A stretch of 64,000 nucleotides of DNA from an uncultured Eggerthella sp. (GTDB taxonomy: Bacteria; Actinomycetota; Coriobacteriia; Coriobacteriales; Eggerthellaceae), in NCBI GenBank assembly GCA_900542065.1, contig UQLU01000004.1, positions 62,001 through 126,000 on the forward strand, written 5' to 3'. Positions 54,333 through 63,316 of this stretch are shown here, one piece after another. The notes beneath the pieces were generated by a model. The model searched no databases and was not told the origin of the DNA. It was given only the letters and a program-made list of their open reading frames with translations. Both the position numbers and the translations under genes were made by a program. Numbering within the stretch: position 1 is the first letter of the stretch; each line of letters begins with the position of its first letter.

Positions 54333-54776
54333 CTACTTTCCAGCACGGCCATATCCATGACCACGCCCACCTTTACCAGCACCTTTGCCAGTGGCAGTTT
54401 TAGCAGCAGCACTTACTGCTTTAGCAACCTGTTTAACAGCATCATCTGTGGCTGTTTTCTTTGCTTTGGCCTTTTTCTCTGATTGAGCGGAGGATTCTGC
54501 CTCTTCGGCATCATTATCTTCAGCAGTATTAGCTTCAGCGTCATCCGCCGAAACAGCTTCTTCGCCTTCTTCAAATTCTTTTACGTATCCAGCTTCAGCT
54601 AAAAGATCATCAAATTCAGCTCGAGCTTCATCGATCATAGTTTCAACTTCTTCTTTGGCACGCATGCCCTGAACGATGCCTTTTACATAGATCTTTTTAG
54701 CTTTTTTACTGGTTGCAGCTTTGAGTCCAACGCTTCCAAGCAAAAAGCCAGCACCGATTAGAAATCCTGGATTCAT
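54333..54776 (-). CDS. membrane-anchored Glu/Ala-rich small protein, PacL/DUF6110-like partner of the ATPase
   Basis: A 147-residue protein. Residues 3-22 are one hydrophobic helix (FLIGAGFLLGSVGLKAA), then basic SKKAKKIYVKGIVQGMRAKEE and an amphipathic helix, a long Glu/Ala/Asp-rich stretch, an Ala/Lys region and a Gly/His/Arg tail GRGHGYGR. It is five bases ahead of the P1B ATPase gene. Mycobacterial PacL proteins (DUF1490) share this plan and pair with P1B ATPases; here homology is not shown, only the plan and linkage. A metallochaperone or membrane scaffold is the working idea. Confidence 0.75.
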   Translation of the reverse strand: MNPGFLIGAGFLLGSVGLKAATSKKAKKIYVKGIVQGMRAKEEVETMIDEARAEFDDLLAEAGYVKEFEEGEEAVSADDAEANTAEDNDAEEAESSAQSEKKAKAKKTATDDAVKQVAKAVSAAAKTATGKGAGKGGRGHGYGRAGK

Positions 54777-54963
54777 TTTTCCTCCTTAGAACAAGTTGCT
54801 ACCTATAACGCCATGTTCACTTTCTGCGCTGAAGCCACTTAAAGCCATCTAAACCCAAGTAGTATCGTTTACAGAAATTAACCATGACTAACTATTAGGT
54901 ATACAGCAAAAGTTAGCCAAAGGAAATAAATAAATTAGATTAAGTAAACTTTTTTTGAAGCAC

Positions 54964-55506
54964 TTAGCGATTAAAAAGGCCGCCAAGGATATCGCCAATT
55001 CCACCAGGAATTGCGTCGGTCAGATCGCTCACATTGCCCTGCAGCCCATCAATGATGCCGTTCAAGCCTTCCTAAGCTTGATCGACTGACCCTTGAGCAA
55101 TATCCTCAAACCCAGCGGTGGCATCCTGCGCCATGCCGGTAATATCTTCCGTAACTGCAGTAAAATCACCTGCTGCAGTATCCGCGATACCTTGAGCAGC
55201 ATCCTGAGCACCCGTAACAGCCTCTTCGGCAGAAGCAACAGCTTCTTCGGCACCTGCTACCGCACCCTCAGCCGCAACCGCAGCTTCTTCGACTGCACCT
55301 TGAACATCTGTAACAGCATCTTCTGGATTAATACCGAGACCAGAAAGAACATCACCAGCAGCACCCGTTAAATTATTGGGGTCGATACCAAAATTGCCAA
55401 GCAAATCACCAGCATTTGAGGTCATATCGCCCGCATTAGAAAGCGCATCGTTTAAAGCACCACCAGTAAGATCGTTCAAGGAACCAAATAAATCTTGCAA
55501 AGGCAT
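54964..55506 (-). pseudogene. low-complexity Ala/Glu/Asp-rich protein gene interrupted by an in-frame amber codon
   Basis: From ATG 55506 behind AGGAGG the frame runs 144 codons, then TAG (55072-55074), then continues in frame for 35 codons, ending GDILGGLFNR and TAA at 54964. The protein begins MPLQDLFGSLNDLTGGALND and repeats helical units such as GAEEAVASAEEAVTGAQDAAQ. Downstream of TAG the composition is the same (DGLQGNVSDLTDAIPGG), so the stop is probably a recent CAG to TAG change or a readthrough site. No known family; structural or surface-associated helix protein guessed. Confidence 0.7.
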
Positions 55507-55595
55507 AGCGACCTCCTTTTATTACCCAATTACGATTCGCGCAACCTGCACGCAATTTCTATAGGCATCGCGTTTTGCACGTTTTAGATGGTTTT

Positions 55596-56063
55596 TTATA
55601 ACCCAATTGCGTTCTGCATAGCAACTTTACCCGTTAGCTGCTTAGAGAATTTGAAGTGGAAGTTATTCATGCCTTCTCGCTCATAAAAGTGATGCGCCTT
55701 TTCGCGAAGTTGATTACAAGCAACTTCGATTTGGATACAGCCCGAGTTACGTGCGTGATCGCACGCTGCACCTAGTAAAAGTTTGCCAATCCCCTTGCTG
55801 CGAACCGACGCATCCACGGCACACTCCATAATTTCAGCTATACATGCTGCATGGTGAAGCTGATTTTCATAGCGAATATTAATCATGCCTAAAACTTTGC
55901 CCGATTCTTCATACACCAAGCATTCATAACGAGGATTTGTTACTTGTTTAAAATAGATACAACGAAAAGTTTTGAATGGAAGCTCTGTTTCTTCCATTTC
56001 GCAAACCAAATCATAAACTGCCTGGCAATCGGCGCTTGTAGCTTCGCGAATAATGTAGTCCAT
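55596..56063 (-). CDS. GNAT family N-acetyltransferase
   Basis: A 155-residue acetyltransferase. The core motif is VDASVRSKGIGKLLLGAACDHAR, followed by IEVACNQLREKAHHFYEREGM, the classic GNAT ending. AGGAGG lies five bases before ATG 56063; the longer frame adds seven residues. Target unknown; layout resembles small-molecule or ribosomal-protein acetylating members. Confidence 0.88.
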   Translation of the reverse strand: MDYIIREATSADCQAVYDLVCEMEETELPFKTFRCIYFKQVTNPRYECLVYEESGKVLGMINIRYENQLHHAACIAEIMECAVDASVRSKGIGKLLLGAACDHARNSGCIQIEVACNQLREKAHHFYEREGMNNFHFKFSKQLTGKVAMQNAIGL

Positions 56064-56328
56064 TGCATCCTCCTGCTTAAGCAATTCGTTTAACCTAAGC
56101 CTACCTTCAACTGGCGTATTACATCAGGATATTCGTTTGCCGTTGTTAAAGTGTAAGAAGCATGTAAAGATTTAGTTATGCAAAGTAGATCATCAACTTA
56201 CAATATTCCCGCAAAATCCATGCTAGCTACAACACTTTATATATACTTAGCAAATGAACTATATATGCAACAAACGCACCGAATTTAGCAATAATAATTC
56301 CCAGGCTCAAGATAGAAAGTATTAAAGG

Positions 56329-57630
56329 ATGCAAAGCGCAACAGGACGCGAACTACCAAAACATTGGCTAGCAATTATTGCTGTTATATGGTCTGGACAA
56401 GCCGTATCCATGTTCACCAGCTACGCGGCAAGTTTTGCAGCTATTTGGTATGTAACCGAAAGCACAGGAAGTGCACTTGCTCTTTCATTTTTAAGTATTT
56501 GTGCCTACCTTCCACAAGGGCTACTTTCGCCTTTCGGCGGCGTCCTTGCAGATAGGCTTAATAGAAAGTACTTAATTATCCTCGCTGATTCCATCTGCGG
56601 ATTAGCGTCTTTTGCGCTTGGCTTAATAATCTTGTTTGGTCAGGTATCGTTTGCTGCCATTGTGGTAATGGTTATTATCCGAAGTGCTGCCCAAGCATTT
56701 CACTATCCTGCCCTAATGGCGCTTATGCCTATGCTGGTACCCGAAAAACATTTGCTTCGTATTAACACTCTTGATCAGTTATTGCTCAGCGTGTCCGGCA
56801 TGGCGGCACCTGTATTAGGCATCTTCTTCTATACCGTTGTGGGATTTCATTCAGTAATGTTTTTAGATTTTGCTGGTGCCCTTATTGCATGCGCAGGAAT
56901 GCTTTTAGCGAAAGTACCCTCTACAAAGTGCGCTTCCCTATCATCAAACACGCAGTCTAGTGATAACACTCCCAACGATTCGACATCCGACAAACATCAT
57001 GTGCTTGCCGATCTTAAAGAAGGCTGGGTTGCCCTTAAGCGAGTACGCGGGCTATTTGTGCTCATCATTCTTATTACTTTAGGAATGGTATGCTTTAGCC
57101 CCATGAGCTCACTTTACCCCCTAATGACTTTCGATTATTTTCAGGGTGATGGCTATATGGCCTCCATTGCAGAAGCTACCTTTGCTGCTGGATTACTAAT
57201 TGGCTCCAGTATTCTTATGGTATGGGGCGGCGGTAAAAAACTTACCCGTTTAATAGCTATTGCTTGTATTTCCTTCGGATTATTATGCTCAGTATCGGGC
57301 TTAATTTCTCCAAACATGTTTTGGATTTTTGCAATCTTATGTGCAGGAATGGGTCTCGTATCCGCATGGTTTAACGGACCTATGATGACCCTTATCCAAC
57401 GCAACACTGCCGAAGAAACCATGGGGCGCGTCATAGGGTTAGTTAATACCGGAATAGCACTTGCTGGTCCCGTTGGAATAGCCGCAGGTGGTATTTTTGC
57501 AGAATTCATGGGTGTTGCCCCATTCTTTGTTGTTGATGGAATCCTATGTGCTTTCATTGGCATTCTTATAACTGCTTTTAAGAGCGTTAGGAAGCTAGAC
57601 ACTAACTCAAGCAATCAAGATCCAGCTTAA
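56329..57630 (+). CDS. MFS efflux transporter (Mef-like)
   Basis: A 433-residue twelve-helix pump. VIWSGQAVSMFTSYAASFAAIWYVTESTGSALALSF and LLSPFGGVLADRLNRK match the MefA/macrolide-efflux branch of the major facilitator family. A hydrophilic Ser/Asn/Asp-rich loop (about 197-220) joins the two halves. AAAGG abuts the ATG, so the ribosome site is poor. It converges with a short UvrA paralogue and lies near an ABC-F gene only distantly, so a role in drug resistance is inference. Confidence 0.88.
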   Translation: MQSATGRELPKHWLAIIAVIWSGQAVSMFTSYAASFAAIWYVTESTGSALALSFLSICAYLPQGLLSPFGGVLADRLNRKYLIILADSICGLASFALGLIILFGQVSFAAIVVMVIIRSAAQAFHYPALMALMPMLVPEKHLLRINTLDQLLLSVSGMAAPVLGIFFYTVVGFHSVMFLDFAGALIACAGMLLAKVPSTKCASLSSNTQSSDNTPNDSTSDKHHVLADLKEGWVALKRVRGLFVLIILITLGMVCFSPMSSLYPLMTFDYFQGDGYMASIAEATFAAGLLIGSSILMVWGGGKKLTRLIAIACISFGLLCSVSGLISPNMFWIFAILCAGMGLVSAWFNGPMMTLIQRNTAEETMGRVIGLVNTGIALAGPVGIAAGGIFAEFMGVAPFFVVDGILCAFIGILITAFKSVRKLDTNSSNQDPA

Positions 57631-57727
57631 TTTACTAGACTAGCTCTTGTAATTAGGGCTCTACTGAAGTAATCGGGTTCCAATTCAATTACATTAGTTT
57701 TGATTAACTAGTTTTCGGTTTTCTTAG

Positions 57728-60307
57728 TTAGATACCAGCTTCTTTCAGAAACTTCCCCGTTACGCTATTTTCGCACGCACATATCTGTTCGGGTGTTCCC
57801 GCGCACACGATAGTGCCTCCATCTTCACCGCCGCCAGGCCCCATATCTATCGCGTAATCTGCGTTAGCAATTACATCTAAATCGTGCTCAATTACCACAA
57901 CGGTTGCACCCTGCTCTATCAATCGCTGAAGTACGCGTAAAAGAACTTCGACATCAAGTGGATGAAGACCAATTGTTGGCTCATCAAATACAAATAGCGA
58001 AGTATTTTGAGATCGATTTAATTCGCTTGCAAGCTTAAGACGTTGCGCTTCTCCACCTGAAAGAGCAGGAGTTGCCTCCCCGAGCGTTAAATACCCTAGC
58101 CCTAAGTCGTGAAGAACTTGGAGCTTGGTAGTTACACGGGTAAGTCCCCTGCAAGCAAGAAGAGCTTCATCAACGGTAAGAGAAAGAATTTCTGGCAGTG
58201 AATAAGCATTCTCTGCTTCCGCATTGGCGCCAACAACTGTATCCTCATCAGTGCTTGAATCTATATCAACATCAGCTTCATCATCTTCGACAAAACGCAC
58301 GATTGAATAGGCATCCTTGCTATATCGTGAGCCTTGGCAATCAGGACAAGGAATGTCGACATCGGGTAAAAACTGCACATCAAGCGATATCTGACCAGTG
58401 CCATCACACGTCAGACATCTAAGAGAACCCGTATTGTACGAAAATGCGCCCGCTTTTAATCCTTGAGCTTTTGCCGCAGAAAGCTTGGCAAATTCTTTTC
58501 GCAAGTCGTCCAAAACACCTGAATAGGTAGCAACCGTAGAGCGAACATTCGTCCCAATAGGGTTAGCGTCAATTAAATTAGCGCGTTCAATACCATCGGC
58601 CTTAATTTCTCGAATATGAGAAGGAAATGACGGCAGACTATCATGAGCCCCTGAAAGCGCCTTGAGTGCAGGAATTAAACTTTCCAATACCAGCGTGGTT
58701 TTACCAGATCCTGAAACCCCAGAAACTACCGTCATACGCCCCTTTGGTATATGGACCTCAAGAGGTTTTACCGTATGAAGACTATCAGTACGTAGATATA
58801 TTTCCCCTTCATCGAAAAGATGATCTTCATGTACCCGATCTCGAACACGAATTTGTGCCTCACCAGATATATAAGGAGCAGTGCAAGAACTCGGGTTGCC
58901 TAGTACATCTTCAAGGGAACCCTGCGCAATAACTTCCCCACCTTGGGAACCAGATTTAGGACCCATTTCAATAAGATGGTCAACATGACGCAGCACCTGC
59001 ACCTCGTGATCTACCACCACAACGGAATTGCCATCACGCAACAAATCATCCATTACGCCCAGCAAACCCACAACATTTGATGGATGAAGACCAATCGAAG
59101 GTTCATCTAAGACATAGAGCACCCCTGTGGTTCTGTTACGAACCGCACGAGCAAGCTGAACGCGTTGTCTTTCCCCTGTTGAAAGCGTAGAACTTGCCCT
59201 ATCAAGCGTAAGATAGCCTAAACCCAGTTGCTGCAAACGGGTAATAGGTTCAAGCATCTCGGCCACTATAGTTTGTGCCATTGCACGTACCACATTCGGA
59301 CAAGTCTGCGGAACAGTAGCAATCCACTCAGCAAGATCATCAAGCGATAATTTACAGACGTCTGCAATAGAAAGATTACCTATAAGTACCGAACGAACAC
59401 TTTTAGAAAAGCGTGTACCCCCACAATCAGGGCAGGTATCTTCAGTCAAATACTTAGCAACACGAGCTAATCCTTTTTCGTCATGAACCTTCGCTAACGC
59501 ATTTTCTACCGTATACACCGCGTTATAGTACGTAAAATCTAGCTCCGCAAAACTATCGCCTTTTTTAGGCTTGTATAAAATATGCTTCTTTTCTGCAGGA
59601 CCATGGTATACAATGTCGCGCTCTTCAGGCGTAAGCTCAGAAAAGGGCACATTGGTACGCACGCCCATAGCGCCGCACACCTGCTTCATAAGGTCCCACA
59701 TCAAGTTACCCCACGGAAGCACCGCGCCCTCATCAATAGAAAGCGATTCATCTGGAACCAAAGCAGCTTCGTTCACTTTTCGAACAATACCAGTGCCGCC
59801 GCAAGTCTCACAAGCACCCGCGCTGTTAAAGGCCATATCTTCTGCGCCTTTGCCATAAAACTCGACACCGCATTCAGGGCAAACGAAGGGTTGATCAAGC
59901 GCCACATTCATTCCTGGAGGAAGATGATGACCATTCGGACAACAATGACTCCCTACTCGAGAAAACAGCAGACGTAAGATATTAAGCAATTCGGTAGAAG
60001 TACCAAACGTTGAATGAACGCCAGGAACACCAGGACGCTGACGAAGTGCCAACGCCGCTGGCACATGTAAAACTTCATCTACCTGGGAACGACCACTTTG
60101 TGAAATACGTCGACGTGTATACGTCGAAAGCGCATCTAAATATCGACGCGAACCTTCTGCATACAAGGTCCCTAGCGCAAGTGAACTCTTCCCAGAACCA
60201 GATACTCCCGCTATACCCACAAGTTTATGAAGCGGCACGTCAACAGAAATATTCTTCAAGTTGTGAGCACGCGCTCCACGAACTTCAATATGGGTAGGCT
60301 CTTGCAT
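57728..60307 (-). CDS. UvrA-like ATPase (short, UvrA2/drug-resistance type)
   Basis: A 859-residue UvrA paralogue, about 80 residues shorter than DNA-repair UvrA. IEVRGARAHNLKNISVDVPL, GVSGSGKSS, CPECG and two zinc-site-like pairs (CPDCGGTRF, CPDCQGSRYS), LSTGERQRVQLARA and LSGGEAQRLKLASEL are visible. The UvrB-binding part seems reduced. Such UvrA2/DrrC-type proteins often accompany resistance to DNA-acting compounds. Start 60307 is chosen since AAGGA lies upstream; in-frame ATGs at 60337 and 60319 lack a suitable site. Neighbour of the MFS pump. Confidence 0.9.
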   Translation of the reverse strand: MQEPTHIEVRGARAHNLKNISVDVPLHKLVGIAGVSGSGKSSLALGTLYAEGSRRYLDALSTYTRRRISQSGRSQVDEVLHVPAALALRQRPGVPGVHSTFGTSTELLNILRLLFSRVGSHCCPNGHHLPPGMNVALDQPFVCPECGVEFYGKGAEDMAFNSAGACETCGGTGIVRKVNEAALVPDESLSIDEGAVLPWGNLMWDLMKQVCGAMGVRTNVPFSELTPEERDIVYHGPAEKKHILYKPKKGDSFAELDFTYYNAVYTVENALAKVHDEKGLARVAKYLTEDTCPDCGGTRFSKSVRSVLIGNLSIADVCKLSLDDLAEWIATVPQTCPNVVRAMAQTIVAEMLEPITRLQQLGLGYLTLDRASSTLSTGERQRVQLARAVRNRTTGVLYVLDEPSIGLHPSNVVGLLGVMDDLLRDGNSVVVVDHEVQVLRHVDHLIEMGPKSGSQGGEVIAQGSLEDVLGNPSSCTAPYISGEAQIRVRDRVHEDHLFDEGEIYLRTDSLHTVKPLEVHIPKGRMTVVSGVSGSGKTTLVLESLIPALKALSGAHDSLPSFPSHIREIKADGIERANLIDANPIGTNVRSTVATYSGVLDDLRKEFAKLSAAKAQGLKAGAFSYNTGSLRCLTCDGTGQISLDVQFLPDVDIPCPDCQGSRYSKDAYSIVRFVEDDEADVDIDSSTDEDTVVGANAEAENAYSLPEILSLTVDEALLACRGLTRVTTKLQVLHDLGLGYLTLGEATPALSGGEAQRLKLASELNRSQNTSLFVFDEPTIGLHPLDVEVLLRVLQRLIEQGATVVVIEHDLDVIANADYAIDMGPGGGEDGGTIVCAGTPEQICACENSVTGKFLKEAGI

Positions 60308-60358
60308 GCCATGCTTCATCCTTGCTGAACCTTTCATGATCGAATATCAGGTAGGAAT

Positions 60359-61069
60359 TTAAGAATACACCCAAAGGCTTTGACATTGGGTCAATATGGT
60401 TTCTAAATCCCACCTCATATTTGAACGAACGGAACTATTCGAATCGTGCACTTGAATGGTTCCGTCATCGTTTATTCCCGCGAGGACAATAAAGTGTCCC
60501 GATCGAGTAAAGTCTCCTGGCCCCATAATGCAAATAATGGGATGCCCTGCCTGCAATTCCGATACTATCCTTCCTTTATCTAATGTAAGCTGTTTGGCAT
60601 TCAGCCCTAAAATTTCGGCACCTTCGCTCATAAAACTCCACGACGTTGCCCCATCAACGGCATAGCCATTCTTTTCCGCAAAGGCACACATGTCTAATGG
60701 ACTGTAGGCATCGGATCCCTTGAAATAGGCATACACCATAGCCAAACTCATGGGACCACAGGCATTTTCTGCTACCGTTCCTCCCGAATAAGATTCACCA
60801 GCCCACTGAGGGTCTGTTTGATACAGGAACGGCACCTGCCCTGCCTGCCATTCGCTTTGAGGGGTACTTGAAGGCGGCATTATATCGCGTGTCAGCATCG
60901 AACTTGGAAGACCATTGATTAGACTCCAAGCAAAAAACGAAACAAACAAAAGTGCTAAAACGCCAAAAATAAACGTTCTTAAAGGCTTTCTTCTGCGATT
61001 AGTTCGATAAGTTCTATAAGGAGTAGCGGAATAGGTAAAGCGCGCATAGTGGCTGTAGTGATCATTCAT
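60359..61069 (-). CDS. C39-like peptidase with N-terminal membrane anchor
   Basis: A 236-residue protein. A basic N-terminus (RTNRRRKPLR) and one membrane helix (32-52) anchor it, leaving the domain outside. The cysteine protease core has NACGPMSLAMV with catalytic Cys, SGHFIVLAGI with His and VHDSN with Asp. GAAAGG precedes the ATG. Divergent from the VanR-like regulator gene with shared repeated boxes, so it may be under that system and act on cell-wall peptides. Confidence 0.86.
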   Translation of the reverse strand: MNDHYSHYARFTYSATPYRTYRTNRRRKPLRTFIFGVLALLFVSFFAWSLINGLPSSMLTRDIMPPSSTPQSEWQAGQVPFLYQTDPQWAGESYSGGTVAENACGPMSLAMVYAYFKGSDAYSPLDMCAFAEKNGYAVDGATSWSFMSEGAEILGLNAKQLTLDKGRIVSELQAGHPIICIMGPGDFTRSGHFIVLAGINDDGTIQVHDSNSSVRSNMRWDLETILTQCQSLWVYS

Positions 61070-61149
61070 TTTGGCAACCTTTCTCTTGGCTTACCAAAAC
61101 ACTAGTTCGAACCTACCTTAAATGTCCCTTGAGGCCAATCAACAAGTTC

Positions 61150-61177
61150 CTTAAGAAGGCTTAAGATTTCCTTAAAG
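61150..61177. promoter_or_regulatory. phased CTTAAG direct repeats between the C39 peptidase and the two-component genes
   Basis: CTTAAG at 61150 and 61160 and CTTAAA at 61171, spaced 10 and 11 bases, one helical turn each. A further CTTAAA near 61119 follows the same pattern. Phased direct repeats are typical binding sites of OmpR/PhoB-type regulators, so the regulator downstream probably binds here and controls both directions. Confidence 0.6.
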
Positions 61178-61226
61178 ATTGACGTTTTCGCTTTCGCTCT
61201 GTTTTTCCCATACTAGAATTAAGCCC

Positions 61227-61922
61227 ATGAATACCACTCCGCACATACTTGTTGTTGATGATGAAATCGAAATTGCACAACTGGTTGCTACCCTCTTATC
61301 TCAGGAAGGCATGAATGTTTATGCTTGCTATTCTGGAGATGAAGCCCTTGCTGCTTTTCACAACCAATCGTTTGACCTTGCCATACTCGACATAATGATG
61401 CCTGGCATGGATGGATTTGAGCTCTGTCGGAAACTTCGTGAAACAACCGATATTCCCCTTATTTTTCTTTCGGCAAAAGACGAAGAAACTGACAAAGTAA
61501 TTGGCTTTATGCTAGGTGCCGATGACTATGTATCAAAGCCGTTTAAACCCCGTGAACTAGTTGCTCGTGTAAAAGCACGACTTCGTCGTAGTCACACCAC
61601 ATCCCGCGATGCGTCTCAAACAGTGTTGCAAGCAAAAGATCTTTTTATAGACACCCAGTCCCATAGTGCTTCCTTGCACGACGAGCCGCTTCATCTTACT
61701 CCCAAAGAATTTTCTATCCTTGAACTTCTTCTCAAAGCCAAAGGAAGCCCTGTTTCTACCAAGGATTTATTTGAAGCAGTCTGGCAAAGTCCCTACAATT
61801 CTTCCGATGCAAATACGGTTATGGTCCATATACGACACTTAAGAAAAAAGATCGCTGAAATTGATAGCTCCGAAACCTTTATTGATACCGCTTGGGGCGT
61901 AGGCTACAAAATTACTATCTAA
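61227..61922 (+). CDS. OmpR/VanR-family response regulator
   Basis: A 231-residue regulator. The receiver has VVDDE, the phospho-acceptor in LAILDIMMPGMDG, SAKDE and KPF. The C-terminal winged-helix DNA-binding domain has LTPKEFSILELLL and TVMVHIRHLRKKI, like VanR/PhoB. The start at 61227 follows TAGAAT by six bases with no ribosome site, so the mRNA may be leaderless; an upstream TTG is unlikely. It heads a pair with the kinase, 19 bases before it. Confidence 0.93.
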   Translation: MNTTPHILVVDDEIEIAQLVATLLSQEGMNVYACYSGDEALAAFHNQSFDLAILDIMMPGMDGFELCRKLRETTDIPLIFLSAKDEETDKVIGFMLGADDYVSKPFKPRELVARVKARLRRSHTTSRDASQTVLQAKDLFIDTQSHSASLHDEPLHLTPKEFSILELLLKAKGSPVSTKDLFEAVWQSPYNSSDANTVMVHIRHLRKKIAEIDSSETFIDTAWGVGYKITI

Positions 61923-61941
61923 CGATACGGAACAGCACCAC

Positions 61942-63252
61942 ATGAATTCTTCCAACAACCCCAAAAGCCCTCAAGCGCGAATACTTCGAGGAATACTCTT
62001 CCGAAAAACGCTCGTTTACTTAACTATCTATACCCTTTGCTTTGGGGTGATTGCTTTATGGGCAAACACCTACTGGGTCCCCGACTTTGCTAACCTGGTC
62101 GCAGATGGAACATCTGAATGGCAGTATTTTACGCCCGAGCAATACGATGCTTTCGTAACTGAATCTTCAGCGGAACAGCTTTCAAACATAGATGTTTACT
62201 CGGGAACCGCCGACGACGGTTCTATACAATATGCAGTGCGAGATTTAACTACCTATCATTTCATAAGGTCCCTAAAACTACCAGTGGCACTTTGCCTCTA
62301 CTTCATTGGCGCGCTTGTTATTGCGTTTATTGTTCTCAATAAATCACTTCAGTACTTCGATATTCTTTCATCTTCTGTCAGAAAATTACTAAACAGCAAA
62401 GATACCCATGTAGATCTTCCCGATGATCTTTCTATAGTAAGAAGCGAACTGGTTAATATTAAAGCGCAATCCATAGAAGCTGAACGCCATGCAATAAATG
62501 CCGAAAAACGCAAGAATGAATTGGTTGCTTATCTGGCACACGATATTAAAACGCCTCTTACTTCCATCCTTGGATATTTAACACTGCTAAACGAAACCGC
62601 TACTCTTCCCGATGAGCAGCGACGCCACTATGCCGAAATCGCATTAAACAAAGCTGAGCACTTAGAGGGATTAATTGACGAATTCTTCGAAATAACTCGT
62701 TACAATTTACAGTCAATTCCCATCGAACGGGAAACGTTTAACCTTGAACTTTTCTGCCAACAAATAGCTGATGACTTTTACCCCGAAGCAAAACATAAAC
62801 AGCTCTCGATTGAAGTAAAGCCACAACAGTCAACCGAATCTCCTCAACCAGACAAAACAAACAACACTAGTCCTGTACTTGCAAATGCATCATACGATAA
62901 TGAATTTCAAATCTTTGCTGACCCCGAAAAACTTGCACGGGCCGTATCGAACATTATGCGCAATGCACTTGCCTATGCAGAACCCCAAAGCACTATCACG
63001 ATAGAACTTATCCCAACGCCTAAAGGAAGTGTGATTGCTATTCGCAATAAAGGGAAAGAAATTTCCCCAACCCACCTGCAAAGCATTTTTGAGAAATTCT
63101 TCCGTGAAGATACATCTAGAAATTCTAAGCAAGGCGGAGCAGGACTTGGCCTTGCGATCGCAAAAGAAATAATGCTCGCTCATGGCGGAGACATTACCGC
63201 CACAAGCGAGCATGGAATTACTATTTTTCGATTATTTATCCCTGCTTGTTAA
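61942..63252 (+). CDS. sensor histidine kinase (VanS-like)
   Basis: A 436-residue membrane kinase. Two membrane helices (about 24-44 and 112-134) flank an extracellular loop of some 65 residues. The H-box is YLAHDIKTPLTSILGYL, with the catalytic His near 197, and the ATPase part has NIMRNALAYA, FEKFFRED and GGAGLGLAIAKEIM. No van resistance genes are near, so the signal is unknown. The partner is the regulator just upstream; targets likely include the divergent C39 peptidase. Confidence 0.93.
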   Translation: MNSSNNPKSPQARILRGILFRKTLVYLTIYTLCFGVIALWANTYWVPDFANLVADGTSEWQYFTPEQYDAFVTESSAEQLSNIDVYSGTADDGSIQYAVRDLTTYHFIRSLKLPVALCLYFIGALVIAFIVLNKSLQYFDILSSSVRKLLNSKDTHVDLPDDLSIVRSELVNIKAQSIEAERHAINAEKRKNELVAYLAHDIKTPLTSILGYLTLLNETATLPDEQRRHYAEIALNKAEHLEGLIDEFFEITRYNLQSIPIERETFNLELFCQQIADDFYPEAKHKQLSIEVKPQQSTESPQPDKTNNTSPVLANASYDNEFQIFADPEKLARAVSNIMRNALAYAEPQSTITIELIPTPKGSVIAIRNKGKEISPTHLQSIFEKFFREDTSRNSKQGGAGLGLAIAKEIMLAHGGDITATSEHGITIFRLFIPAC

Positions 63253-63280
63253 TTCGCAGGAATAAATAATTCACTCTGTA

Positions 63281-63297
63281 ATCTAATAGTATTAGAT
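63281..63297. terminator. 17-bp palindrome between convergent genes
   Basis: ATCTAATA, G, TATTAGAT are perfectly symmetric, between the kinase stop and the alcohol dehydrogenase stop. AT-only stem, so a weak terminator or a binding site. Confidence 0.35.
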
Positions 63298-63316
63298 AAA
63301 TCTGAACTCTAATCTA

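Noticed and set aside
55072..55074. Pyrrolysine or other recoding at the amber codon
   Set aside because: No pyl genes or recoding element are seen, and the protein has no methylamine methyltransferase features; a simple nonsense change is more likely.
61179..63252. Vancomycin resistance cluster
   Set aside because: The kinase and regulator are VanRS-like, but there are no vanH, vanA-type ligase or vanX genes; the C39-like peptidase is not VanX or VanY.
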